The translations under genes were made by a program, and so were the position numbers. The notes below the pieces were generated by a model. That model was not told where the DNA came from. It saw only the letters and a program-made list of their open reading frames with translations, and ran no database searches. From a virus, in the IMG/VR virus record IMGVR_UViG_3300010157_000047, positions 26,773-90,772 of that record: a stretch of 64,000 nucleotides of DNA; one strand, 5' to 3'. Positions 55,201 through 63,282 of this stretch are shown here, in pieces (within the stretch, counting starts at the first letter, position 1; each line of letters starts with the position of its first letter).

Positions 55201-58200
55201 ATCGTATTGAATTTCCTATTCCAGAAGCTACAGAATCAGAAGTATATCTTTTAATTTCTAATGTATCTAGTATAGTATTTGAAATAGCAGAAGAAGTATA
55301 AATAACTCCACCAATACCACCCAATGTATTATATCCAATAATGCCAGAACCCGTTGCTGATGAAGAATAAAAGCTTCCACCTGCTCCAGTACCAGTAGAT
55401 GCAGAAGACCCTCCTATAACCCCTAATCCAGTAACAGTTGAATTAATGCTTATTAAAGATGCATATGTTGAAGATCCAGTAATGGTTAATCCAAAAGTTG
55501 ATGTATTTATTGTTGTATCTGCAAGTAAGGTTCCACCAAGCTTAATATTTGAAGAAGTATTTGCAGTTAATCCATTGTCAGCAGTTATCAGAGAAGAAAG
55601 TATTCCAGATCCATCAATAGATAGACCTAATCCAATTTTAATTCCACCCAATATTGATGATGATGCTATAGGCAATGTATATGTGTACGATGAAGTTGGT
55701 ATATTTAATACTCCACTTACAACTGTAGCACCACCTGATCCAGTTGTTGTAAGAGATGTAATATATGGCATTACCCAACTTAAATTCCCTGCAGTAGCAC
55801 CAGCGGTTAAAACTTTACCTAAATTAATTGTGCTTGTAGCAGGGACATGCAATGTACCATCTATAGATTGATGAGAATATATATTAGTTAAATTATCATA
55901 AAGTATAGGCGCAATAGCAGATATTGCAGGACTCCATTCCCAAGCAATTGCCCCTGCATTAACTCTTAAGGATTGAAGAGCATGTGCGGAAGGAGCGAAA
56001 GATGTTCCCCATGCAGAACCTGTTGAAACAGGGATTCCAACTGATGGAAATACGGTAGATGCAGATAATACTCCAGATCCATCAATAGATAAATTTGCTC
56101 CAACCTTTATTCCACCTAATATTGTAGAAGATGCAATTGGTAATAAATATGTATTATTTGGTATATTTAATACACCTGAAGCAACCGTAGCAGCTCCTGT
56201 TCCAGTAGTAGTTAATGAACCAATAAATGGTGCTATCCAACTAAATGAACCTGCTGTAGATCCTGCAGTTAAAACATTTCCCAAATTAGTTGTTGAAGTT
56301 GCAGTAACATGAAGTGTGCCATCTATTGCTTGATGAGATATTACTCCTGTTGCGCTATTATAAAAGATAGGTGCTGTTGCAGAAAGATCTGTAAGCAATG
56401 CTCCTGTTGGTGGCAATGCAAATTCAAATCCTGTTCCTGCAGAATTTGCACGAATATATTTTAATGCATTAGATGTAGGAGACAGTGAAGAATCCCAAAT
56501 AGTTCCAGTTGAAACAGGAATACCAAATGCTGGATATACCATGCCACCAGAAGTTGCAGATAGTACTCCAGTCGTACTGTTTATAATTAATCCTGAGCCA
56601 ACTTTTATTCCACCAAGAATAGACGCTGTTGCTATTGGAAGAGAATATGTTGAGCCATTATCTAGCTGTAGCCTAACACCGCTACTATTAGTCCAATATA
56701 TATGTGTTCCATCTGGTTCTATAGCGCCACTCTCAGTAGCTGAAAGAAGTGATCCGGGATTAATTTTAAATGAAGATGTGCCAACTGCAGTTCCTCCTGA
56801 TGGAAGATGTAATCTGGAAGTAGGTGTAACTATTGAAACACCTACTTTGCCTAAAGATTGACCTACTATTGATGGATTACCTGTATTCGTAGAATATGAT
56901 CCAGTGCCAAATAAAACTCCACCTAAATTAATTGCATTTGCAGTTGCATTTGGAAGAGATATATTAGTTCCAATAATAATATTATTTGATCCAATATTAT
57001 TGCTAGTAAATAATCTACCAGCTTGATATCCTATGAGATTTGAATAGGACGCGTTGGATGCTTGATAGCCAGATGCAAATCCTAAAAAATTTGAATAGGA
57101 TGCATTTGACGCAGAGTATCCAGATGCAAATCCAATCATATTTGAATAAGATGCATTAGTAGCATTTTGACCAGAACTTGATCCCATGAATACTGAATAG
57201 CTGGAATTAGTTGCATTTACTCCTGAGACAGCTCCAATAAATATGGATTGAGTAGCATTTGTTGCATTGCTTCCGGAACTAGATCCTAAAAAAATTGAAA
57301 AATGACTATTATATGAATTTAACCCAGCATTTTGACCTAAAAATATTGCTTGTCCTGATAATGATCCAACACCAGCCAATAATGGACTCCATGTAGAAAA
57401 TAAACTAGTTCCATTTTCTAAACTTATTGGACCTGTAGCGTAAGTATCTACTTCATCAGTTGCAAATTGATTCCTTGTCCACCGTATAGATTTAGTCTCA
57501 GCAAAATCAACTAAATTTTTTGTATTAATATGATAATTAAATACTGAATTATCAATATTATTATCGTAAGAACATCTTGCCCCAGAAGATAATGATGACC
57601 AATTTTCAACATCTTCTACAATTGGTATGTCTGATCCATCACGATATTTTGTTTCAAGAAGATTTTCAGTCATCCACCATTTACCAGAGGTGTAAATTAT
57701 TTTATACCATCTCCCATCATTACCAAAATAAACTCCGGTATTATTACCATAATCAATATTTGGAGAATCTACTATAAGTCTAATAGGAATTCCAATTACA
57801 GTATATCCATATTCTGCTGTTATTGATGAAGAATTATTTGAAATAATATAAAATGAACTAGAATCGCTAGGTTTAAAATAAAATCTTTCTTTTTGAAACA
57901 TAAATAATCCATCATAAAATCTGTATCCAGATGGAAGTATATTTAATCCAATTGAATTTGTTGCCCCAGAATTTGGACTTTCCCAATGAGTAATACCAGT
58001 CTCTTTAAATATGCCTCCAGCAACAGTCCATCCACCATTTGCAATTATTAAACTTTCCCATTCTAAATAAGTAGGAACGTGTGCATTGACTGCAGATATA
58101 TTAGTAAATGCATATGAATTATATAAATATCCATATTGAACTTTATCCCACAATTTCCAATATTTATATGTATTTCTCCATAATATATCCAAATCAATAG

Positions 58201-58570
58201 CTCTTGCATTTTGCTCTCCATATTTATCTAAATTTCTATAGTCAGATGGAGCAAGAAATGGTGAGTCACCATCTGCTACAGATTGAAATACTGTGCCCTC
58301 TCTTCCAACTCTAGGGCCAAAGCCATATTCAAAATCATCATTAACAGTTACCGTATATCCATCAAATAAATTTCCATCAACTAAAGTTATTGTATATCTA
58401 TTGCCAAGAGTATCTTCTATATAATATCCAGGAAGTATTCCACTCATTGAACCTGGTTGATTTATATTTAATGGAGTAACAACAACAGAATAAGTAGATG
58501 ATGTAAGTTGAACTACATCATCAATCATTGTTTGCCAGCAGACCTTACTTATATATTGTTTTGCCGTCAT
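52217..58570 (-). CDS. Giant modular tail fibre (2117 residues)
   Basis: Residues about 150-355 form a FISUMP-type domain (HVPTYLEWESL, KETGITHWESPNSGATN, then WWMTENLLETKYRDGSDIP and GARCSYDNN) in the permuted order often seen in phage fibres. Next are 17-residue Gly/Asn/Ser repeats of the FLGxxSGxNATNA kind, then repeats of the SILGGIKVGxGL type. About four copies of a 200-residue module follow, each beginning NNGL...LGG.LL and ending near KYLAVDSSGN. The C-terminus ends in YLCVGSTSWQRAAL. The low-charge Ser/Thr/Gly composition indicates a trimeric beta-structured fibre for host binding. It overlaps the previous fibre gene by 1 nt. Confidence 0.8.
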   Translation of the reverse strand: MTAKQYISKVCWQTMIDDVVQLTSSTYSVVVTPLNINQPGSMSGILPGYYIEDTLGNRYTITLVDGNLFDGYTVTVNDDFEYGFGPRVGREGTVFQSVADGDSPFLAPSDYRNLDKYGEQNARAIDLDILWRNTYKYWKLWDKVQYGYLYNSYAFTNISAVNAHVPTYLEWESLIIANGGWTVAGGIFKETGITHWESPNSGATNSIGLNILPSGYRFYDGLFMFQKERFYFKPSDSSSFYIISNNSSSITAEYGYTVIGIPIRLIVDSPNIDYGNNTGVYFGNDGRWYKIIYTSGKWWMTENLLETKYRDGSDIPIVEDVENWSSLSSGARCSYDNNIDNSVFNYHINTKNLVDFAETKSIRWTRNQFATDEVDTYATGPISLENGTSLFSTWSPLLAGVGSLSGQAIFLGQNAGLNSYNSHFSIFLGSSSGSNATNATQSIFIGAVSGVNATNSSYSVFMGSSSGQNATNASYSNMIGFASGYSASNASYSNFLGFASGYQASNASYSNLIGYQAGRLFTSNNIGSNNIIIGTNISLPNATANAINLGGVLFGTGSYSTNTGNPSIVGQSLGKVGVSIVTPTSRLHLPSGGTAVGTSSFKINPGSLLSATESGAIEPDGTHIYWTNSSGVRLQLDNGSTYSLPIATASILGGIKVGSGLIINSTTGVLSATSGGMVYPAFGIPVSTGTIWDSSLSPTSNALKYIRANSAGTGFEFALPPTGALLTDLSATAPIFYNSATGVISHQAIDGTLHVTATSTTNLGNVLTAGSTAGSFSWIAPFIGSLTTTGTGAATVASGVLNIPNNTYLLPIASSTILGGIKVGANLSIDGSGVLSASTVFPSVGIPVSTGSAWGTSFAPSAHALQSLRVNAGAIAWEWSPAISAIAPILYDNLTNIYSHQSIDGTLHVPATSTINLGKVLTAGATAGNLSWVMPYITSLTTTGSGGATVVSGVLNIPTSSYTYTLPIASSSILGGIKIGLGLSIDGSGILSSLITADNGLTANTSSNIKLGGTLLADTTINTSTFGLTITGSSTYASLISINSTVTGLGVIGGSSASTGTGAGGSFYSSSATGSGIIGYNTLGGIGGVIYTSSAISNTILDTLEIKRYTSDSVASGIGNSIRFSIQDSSGSATPSNYISSTLTTVLSASRISNLIFSGYGVLPSTSTWGLRNILTLNGSGQLILNNYGTNIYTGVKAKYLAVTSTGNVIESDASISLLNDVGSNVNYYPLFSTSAGSVGSSLSTVYTSSPNYVYNPINGTLSLSGAVSGNYLYATSFLAITSATSQIRLGNPYNVGLAGQVLTSGGPTGALTWTTISSGGSMTWPTGGAQIAYYSGSSSWGTLIIGSGLTLSAGTLSAAASSYTSNNGITLTSNNFQLGGSLLANTTIAATSYILGITGTMSPFTSTASAAGGIGVTGSGLGIGVQGISTSGNGIYGLSTSGNGVLGSSSNSYGGIFSSTSNTALIASTTLGNIVADFTSSSTSTNTSYPILKISRSVDSGNGADGIGSQIAYYLETDAGANSLSTILESVWTTAASALRTSKFSIIGTSLAISAPNFVAYGTGRMQFNQYGSGSFSSGTITKYLSVDSSGYIIEAPIPTSGGSYTFNNGLTLTGAIVSLGGTLLNSTTIAATSYTLNITGTTAPLISTASSGGGVAIEGISASGTGVWGSSTSLTGIYGTSSSGVGGVFISSSNYAIRATSTSSISAQLSIVNSVGNTPLPIIDVVRQTSGAVGDGIGGQIIFTNQTSTSLSQSNILESVWTTSANATRTSKFILYGINNAVTAANLTSYGNGQMQFNKYGIGTFVGTVAKYLAVDSSGNIIEAAATSGTSYSANNGLSLSSTTFKLGGTLLANTIIDLNSFSLTFTSNATIDGFKSIATGTSNSSPGIYASSEGSSGVYGITSKTGLPIPGQQIAGVLGVGSGTYSAGVIGQGWYRGPGVYGESRNSTANGYGVWGFSALSIGIYGESNSTYGGSFFANYGSTNNIVLPSLLLGSSPNSNNGIAGFGTSIDFQLGINGVIRPSGSFSNRWTNATYLFENSNFVWSPMSSGTITDRMTLSSTGLLTAAQYSLTALNTAPTSSTMAGTIGEIRWANGYVYLCVGSTSWQRAALTLW
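52290..54490 (-). repeat. Three tandem copies (B-D) of a roughly 700-bp fibre module
   Basis: Copies starting near 54480, 53755 and 53070 each encode NNGLxLxxxxxxLGGxLLxxTxI near the start; the first two end in GRMQF-NQYG / GQMQF-NKYG and KYLxVDSSGxIIEA. A more divergent copy A starts near 55590. The last copy continues into a unique C-terminal tip. Confidence 0.7.
55650..56660 (-). repeat. Tandem 150-160 residue repeats in the giant fibre
   Basis: LPIATASILGGIKVG, LPIASSTILGGIKVG and LPIASSSILGGIKIG recur near 56640, 56140 and 55680. Between them the sequence FG-IPVSTGxxW...IDGTLHVxATST..NLG is shared, showing internal duplication. Confidence 0.7.
57010..57350 (-). repeat. 51-bp repeats encoding 17-residue units
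   Basis: Successive units such as FLGSSSGSNATNATQSI, FMGSSSGQNATNASYSN and FLGFASGYQASNASYSN run without gaps, ending at LIGYQAG. The pattern resembles trimeric beta-roll head repeats (YadA/Hep_Hag-like). Confidence 0.75.
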
Positions 58571-60891
58571 TAATTAAATATTAAATGAATAACTATTGGT
58601 AAATTTATTGTTGCTAAATTTTTAATTAATAAATTATTTGTATTTGCAGCAATTAATCCAGAATATGCTTCATTAAACCAGAGCATTGTTTCTTCTGATC
58701 CATTAACAGAATATATTTTTACATCAATTATTCTTTTATTTAAATTATGCAATATAGATAAATCATTTGGATTTGCGCCAGATGACAATGTCCACCCATA
58801 AGGATAATCAGTAATAACAGTTGCACCGCTTATCCTACCAGCAACAGTTGAATTTGCAGGTAAAGTTATTATAGCGCAATATGGAACATTATCAGTAAAT
58901 ATAGCGCCAGTCAAATGAAGATCACCATGAGATGTAAGCCACATTGTTTTGGTTAATATACCATTTTTAAGTAGCCACCATTCTTTAGAATTATTTTCTA
59001 CTGATGTTGTAACATCGGTATAGGTCACTAACTCTCTGTGCATTACCAATGAAGCGCCTGACCCTCTATTGCTAGATCCATTCCAATCTATTGATGTTGC
59101 ATAATTTATTGCAACGGATGTAGTATTCAGAGAGTCTGTATCTAATGTTAAACAATTCCTAGTACCAGTATTGGTAATATCCAATGAAATGAATGATGCT
59201 GGAATATATGGTGATTTTGCTAATAATGCTATTCCAGTAAGAGAATCTACTTGAGAATATATGCCATTATATAATGAATTATAAGAATATATTGAATAAT
59301 CATCTACTGATGAATTTGATATTTGCCCAAGCGAAGATATTGTCGCAGTAGATTCTCTTACTATATTTCCAGTAACATCATTGAATACTGGAATTGTATT
59401 TAATGAAGAAGATTCTATAGCATTAATAAATGATCCAGCCCCTAGTGGTTCAACATAACCAAGATCTGCAAGTGTCAATGTACGTGTAGTCGCTGAAGTA
59501 ACATGGCCCAACTCATTAACATATAATGATCCAAGAACTAATGCACCAGTTAATAATGGAGATATAATAGACTGAGTTGGATGAATATAAGTATTAGCTG
59601 GCAAATCCATGTAAGTAATATTATTACTTCCATCAAGCTTAAGCCATTTGTCTGCAATTCCTTTTGATAAATTAATATTTGTAAATGCAATATTTAATAA
59701 TTGATTGTTATCATCAATTATTAATTTTTCACCATTATGATTATTTTGATAGTCACCAATTAATATTCTAGATACTACTGATCCAGTAAATGAAGTTATA
59801 ATTAAATCTCCTGATTCTGTTAATATTGCAGATTCAGTTGAAGTGTCTGAATCAAATAAGAATATGCCATAGTTTGAATAATTAGCAGAAAATGAATTAC
59901 CATTTAAATAAGCATTAAAATTAATGGCAAATAAGTTTCCATCAAGAGTTAATGAATTATTTACATATCCTGGATAATTATATTGATTTAAATAAAAATA
60001 TGCATAGCCTGGATCTGCGCCATAACGATCAAGATATGGGATATATTTAGAGTTATCCCAATGTAATATATTGTCTAATGGATCTGTAAGAATTGTAGAT
60101 AATACTCCAGTAATATTATCTATTAATAATCCTGAACCAACTTTAATTCCACCCAATAAAAATGAACTAGCAATCTGTAAATTATAATTTAAAATTCCAG
60201 ATACCATTGATAATGTAGTGCCAACTTTAATTCCTCCAAGTACGACAGATGTAGCACTAGGTAAGATATATGGATTAGCACTTAATATTCCAGATGTAAT
60301 AGTTAATCCAGTGCCTACTTTTATTGCACCAAGAACAGATGAAGATGCAGTTGGAAGCAAATAATCTAATACACCAGATGTAATAGATAATGTATTTCCT
60401 ATTTTTACACCTCCCAATATTAAAGATGTGGCAGTAGGAAGATTTAATGATAATAAACCAGATGAAATATTTAATCCAGATCCTATCTGAACAATACCCA
60501 TTTGAGATGTTGTCGCAATAAGTGGAGAATAATCAAGTGATATTAAACCATTTACATCAACATTTAATCCATTTCCTACTATTACACCTCCAATTGTAGA
60601 TGTAGTAGCAATAGGCATTATAAGTGATAATATTTCAGAAGTCCATAAATTATCAATACCTTTTGTAAATACAGATCCAATAGGAGCAGATCCCAATAAA
60701 TCATTTACATCAAGCAAATCAGCAAGATTTGTATTTGATATATATGTATTAAAAGATTCTTCTAAAGCAGTATTATTAGATATGTATGAATTAAACATAT
60801 TTATTATTTGCTCCATCGTTACTGCCGATAGATTATATGCCCCTAATCCTTCAGTTGCATCTTTTTGACAAATGGATTGTGATCCAGCCAT
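58570..60891 (-). CDS. Tail fibre protein with IKVG-type repeats (773 residues)
   Basis: A helical N-terminal 75 residues, probably the attachment part, precedes at least five units of the form (L/I)PxA(T/S)S..LGGIKVG..L.I.SGVL (about residues 90-280). A beta-rich body and a C-terminal ending follow. The repeats are the same kind as in the 2117-residue fibre downstream, so the two share ancestry and could recombine. There is no peptidase or chaperone domain at the end. It is probably a trimeric fibre or adaptor carrying the larger fibre. Confidence 0.75.
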   Translation of the reverse strand: MAGSQSICQKDATEGLGAYNLSAVTMEQIINMFNSYISNNTALEESFNTYISNTNLADLLDVNDLLGSAPIGSVFTKGIDNLWTSEILSLIMPIATTSTIGGVIVGNGLNVDVNGLISLDYSPLIATTSQMGIVQIGSGLNISSGLLSLNLPTATSLILGGVKIGNTLSITSGVLDYLLPTASSSVLGAIKVGTGLTITSGILSANPYILPSATSVVLGGIKVGTTLSMVSGILNYNLQIASSFLLGGIKVGSGLLIDNITGVLSTILTDPLDNILHWDNSKYIPYLDRYGADPGYAYFYLNQYNYPGYVNNSLTLDGNLFAINFNAYLNGNSFSANYSNYGIFLFDSDTSTESAILTESGDLIITSFTGSVVSRILIGDYQNNHNGEKLIIDDNNQLLNIAFTNINLSKGIADKWLKLDGSNNITYMDLPANTYIHPTQSIISPLLTGALVLGSLYVNELGHVTSATTRTLTLADLGYVEPLGAGSFINAIESSSLNTIPVFNDVTGNIVRESTATISSLGQISNSSVDDYSIYSYNSLYNGIYSQVDSLTGIALLAKSPYIPASFISLDITNTGTRNCLTLDTDSLNTTSVAINYATSIDWNGSSNRGSGASLVMHRELVTYTDVTTSVENNSKEWWLLKNGILTKTMWLTSHGDLHLTGAIFTDNVPYCAIITLPANSTVAGRISGATVITDYPYGWTLSSGANPNDLSILHNLNKRIIDVKIYSVNGSEETMLWFNEAYSGLIAANTNNLLIKNLATINLPIVIHLIFN
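60080..60640 (-). repeat. Repeat array in the 773-residue fibre
   Basis: Units of about 28-31 codons each contain LGGVKIGNTLSITSG or a variant (ASSSVLGAIKVGTGLTITSG, ATSVVLGGIKVGTTLSM). They occur in series and match the repeats of the neighbouring fibre. Confidence 0.65.
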
Positions 60892-60946
60892 ATCTTATAA
60901 TATAATTATTTTGTATTTAAAATTATTAAAATATACTAAAGCATAT

Positions 60947-61246
60947 TTATTTTAATTTTCTAGTATATAATTTAAATGCTATAACAATTTTTCTAAAAAA
61001 TTCTGATATTGCATTAGACTTAGATTTTATTTTAACTTTAATTTGTTTTTCTTCTTCAATAAGATCTTTTATCAATTCAACTTTCCATGAAGAAATATTG
61101 GATTCATCTTTTTTAATATTATCAGATATCAATTTAGATTTATCTTCAACCTTCTTAATTGTTTTTTCGGTAAATATTTCTGCATTGATAACAGATTTTT
61201 CAACATTATCAATAATAACTTTTGTTTTGTCTGTAAGTTTGCTCAT
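60947..61246 (-). CDS. Small Lys-rich coiled-coil protein
   Basis: A 99-residue protein dominated by Lys, Glu, Ile and Asn in a long helix, with an aromatic basic end (FFRKIVIAFKLYTRKLK). It lies 6 nt after the true end of the frameshifted endolysin gene and before the fibres. It could regulate lysis or act as a fibre chaperone; no evidence decides this. Confidence 0.5.
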   Translation of the reverse strand: MSKLTDKTKVIIDNVEKSVINAEIFTEKTIKKVEDKSKLISDNIKKDESNISSWKVELIKDLIEEEKQIKVKIKSKSNAISEFFRKIVIAFKLYTRKLK

Positions 61247-61252
61247 AGGATT

Positions 61253-62097
61253 TTATTTTATATAACGTGAAACTGCATAAATTTTATCTTTACTAATCTT
61301 CTTTCTTCCAACTCTATCGCCATTCCTAGATCCATTTCCACTAGTATTACCAGCTTGAATAATCCAATAGCCACTTTTATCATAAGAATAAAAAAATCCT
61401 ACATGACCTACTCTTTTTAAATATGAATAGTATTCTGTAAAAACATCTCCTGGTAAGGGATCAATACTATTTTTTTTTTAAGTTGCCATATAATATCTTT
61501 AGGATTTGCATATGCTGGAGACCATCCGCTATTGGGATTTTTAATGCTAAAAGATTTCATATCATAAGCAACATATGCACCGCACCAACTAGCAGGTGGA
61601 GTTACCCCAACAGACTTTAAAAATACATCCACCTCTGGACCTCTATTAGGATCCGTTTCACGTATGTTTAACTGAGAGTCAAGTAGATTTATTAATTTAC
61701 TGCGAACATTTGGATTTTCGTCTCCTTTGGCGCTATAAACAAGTCCTGCTATTAATGCAAATACAATAAATAATTTAAATGCATAATCAATTTGTTTAGA
61801 CGGATTCAATTGTTCAAATTTATGATAAAATGCATCTGTAAATACATTATATACTTTAGGCAATGTAATTCTAAGCATAAGATGTGTAGACCAAAATATC
61901 ATAGTATAAGTTAATAATCCATATAGTAATGTTTCAAATTGAGATGCAGGATCGAAAAATGCACTACTAGTAAATATTGATTGAAGAATCCTATTAGCCA
62001 ATAAAAACAATATTGCAATTAATGGTATTAATATTAGTTCTTCTTTAAATATTTTATAAAAATTACTATTGAAAATTTTATCTAAAATGTTTTTCAT
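61253..62097 (-). CDS. Membrane-anchored CHAP-type endolysin requiring a -1 frameshift
   Basis: Three hydrophobic helices (about residues 20-41, 57-78, 105-124) precede a CHAP-like amidase/peptidase domain. PNRGPEVDVFLKSVG and ASWCGAYVAY give the catalytic Cys172. In frame 0 the gene stops at 61417 after A10 (minus strand, positions 61479-61470). In the -1 frame the domain continues as DPLPGDVFTEYY, GHVGFFYS (catalytic His, codon 61405-61403) and WIIQAGNTSG, stopping at 61253. So the complete enzyme needs a -1 shift, polymerase slippage, or one more A than the sequence shows. It cuts host peptidoglycan at lysis; the membrane part may act as a built-in anchor or holin. Confidence 0.65.
61470..61479 (-). 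other. A10 slippery tract inside the endolysin gene
   Basis: Ten A on the minus strand follow CAACTT. Reading AAA AAA AAA ATA keeps frame 0 and reaches a stop 13 codons later. Slipping back one base gives AAT AGT ATT GAT and joins the rest of the catalytic domain. Confidence 0.6.
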
Positions 62098-62107
62098 ATA
62101 TGAGTTT

Positions 62108-62515
62108 TTAAGTTAATATTTCATTTGCCCTTCCAGTGTTTAATAATCCAATTGATTCAAGATATTGCAATCCTGATATTGTTAATTGATTCTGCAAATC
62201 TATACTCTCAGATAGTTTAAACTTATCTAACCATATTTCAAGTAGCACAGATGTTTTTGCTTCAGTATATATTCCTACTAATTCAGCATCTGTAAATCGT
62301 GCCAAAAATTCTAACTTAGATAATGGTTGAATAGGATCAATTATTTTAGGTATTTCACAAACAATAAAATCTCCTTCTTCAAAATTACCTCCATTTCCTT
62401 CCCTATAAATAACTTCTTTATATCCATTATCTATTGCAAATTGTGTAGCATCACCTAAAATATTAGATGGTTGAACAAATTCTACTATTGATCCATTAAT
62501 TAATTTTGCTCTCAT
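62108..62515 (-). CDS. Tail-fibre-associated small protein
   Basis: The 135 residues open MRAKLINGSIVEFV and contain the helical block LSKLEFLARFTDAELVGIY, followed by EIWLDKFKL and LLNTGRANEIL. This pattern is widespread beside phage fibre and baseplate genes and is thought to be a fibre assembly helper or small tail protein. It sits between the LamG-like protein and the endolysin, consistent with that. Confidence 0.6.
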   Translation of the reverse strand: MRAKLINGSIVEFVQPSNILGDATQFAIDNGYKEVIYREGNGGNFEEGDFIVCEIPKIIDPIQPLSKLEFLARFTDAELVGIYTEAKTSVLLEIWLDKFKLSESIDLQNQLTISGLQYLESIGLLNTGRANEILT

Positions 62516-62527
62516 AATTTATATTTT

Positions 62528-63280
62528 TTACCAAAGACTATAATCTAATCCACTTCCACTATTATACAGGGTTGTTTTTTCACCAACGGTTAATATTTTA
62601 TTCCATATTGCTAATTGATCAATACTAAACGTATAATAAACAGGTGTTGTTGAAAGACTTGAAACAGCTAAATATGGTACTGCAGATGTAAATACTAAAC
62701 TTGCCGCAGTTCCTGATGGATGCGTTAATGTTACAACAGTATTATTTATTGTAAGTATTGGCTGAGTAGATATACTTGTAGCACAAGTTATACAAATCAA
62801 TGTCCAAGATCCATATGTTGTAAATGCTCCTACAGCACTTTGCCAACTATATCTACTACCTGAACCTGCACCAACTCCATTTGTATAAGTAACAACAACC
62901 GATCCATCTACATTGACAACTATAGAAAATCCTCTATAATTAGTAGATGATGAATTTTGTGTATCATCTAATTGAAATGATTTTGTTAATGGAATATTGA
63001 CCCAAAAGGCAAAACTAAAAGGGAATGTTGTTAATCCCCAATAAGACCCAAAATTAGTATATTGTGTTCCTGTATATGAATAACATCCTGATCCAAATTT
63101 AGGAGAACTTGTACTATAAATAGATGTGGAACTATTTGTTCCATTATATCTACTTAATGAATCAATACAAGTTGTTCCTGATATTTCTTCAAATTCATAT
63201 TCAGAAATTAAATTTACTGGCAATGTAGTTAATGCTGCAGGTTGAACTTGACTAAATAATTTTGTTCCGTAGTATGGCAT
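62528..63280 (-). CDS. LamG/concanavalin-like lectin domain virion protein
   Basis: This 250-residue protein is mainly a single LamG-like fold: an opening EYEFEEISGTTCIDSLSRYNG, a GSGCYSYTG strand, PFSFAFWVNIP, the GSWTLICITCA strand and the closing DQLAIWNKILTVGEKTTLY. The family binds carbohydrates or glycoproteins, so it is probably a receptor-binding or capsid decoration protein. It lies 2 nt after the partial fibre gene. Cysteines in the domain may form disulfides. Confidence 0.75.
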   Translation of the reverse strand: MPYYGTKLFSQVQPAALTTLPVNLISEYEFEEISGTTCIDSLSRYNGTNSSTSIYSTSSPKFGSGCYSYTGTQYTNFGSYWGLTTFPFSFAFWVNIPLTKSFQLDDTQNSSSTNYRGFSIVVNVDGSVVVTYTNGVGAGSGSRYSWQSAVGAFTTYGSWTLICITCATSISTQPILTINNTVVTLTHPSGTAASLVFTSAVPYLAVSSLSTTPVYYTFSIDQLAIWNKILTVGEKTTLYNSGSGLDYSLW

Positions 63281-63282
63281 GA

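Noticed and set aside
55446-55871. Pro/Val-rich 141-codon + strand frame in the fibre gene
   Set aside because: It is the antisense of Ser/Gly/Thr repeats, which gives stop-poor frames by composition.
57010-57350. CRISPR-like array
   Set aside because: The 51-bp periodicity is in frame with a fibre repeat and has no distinct spacers.
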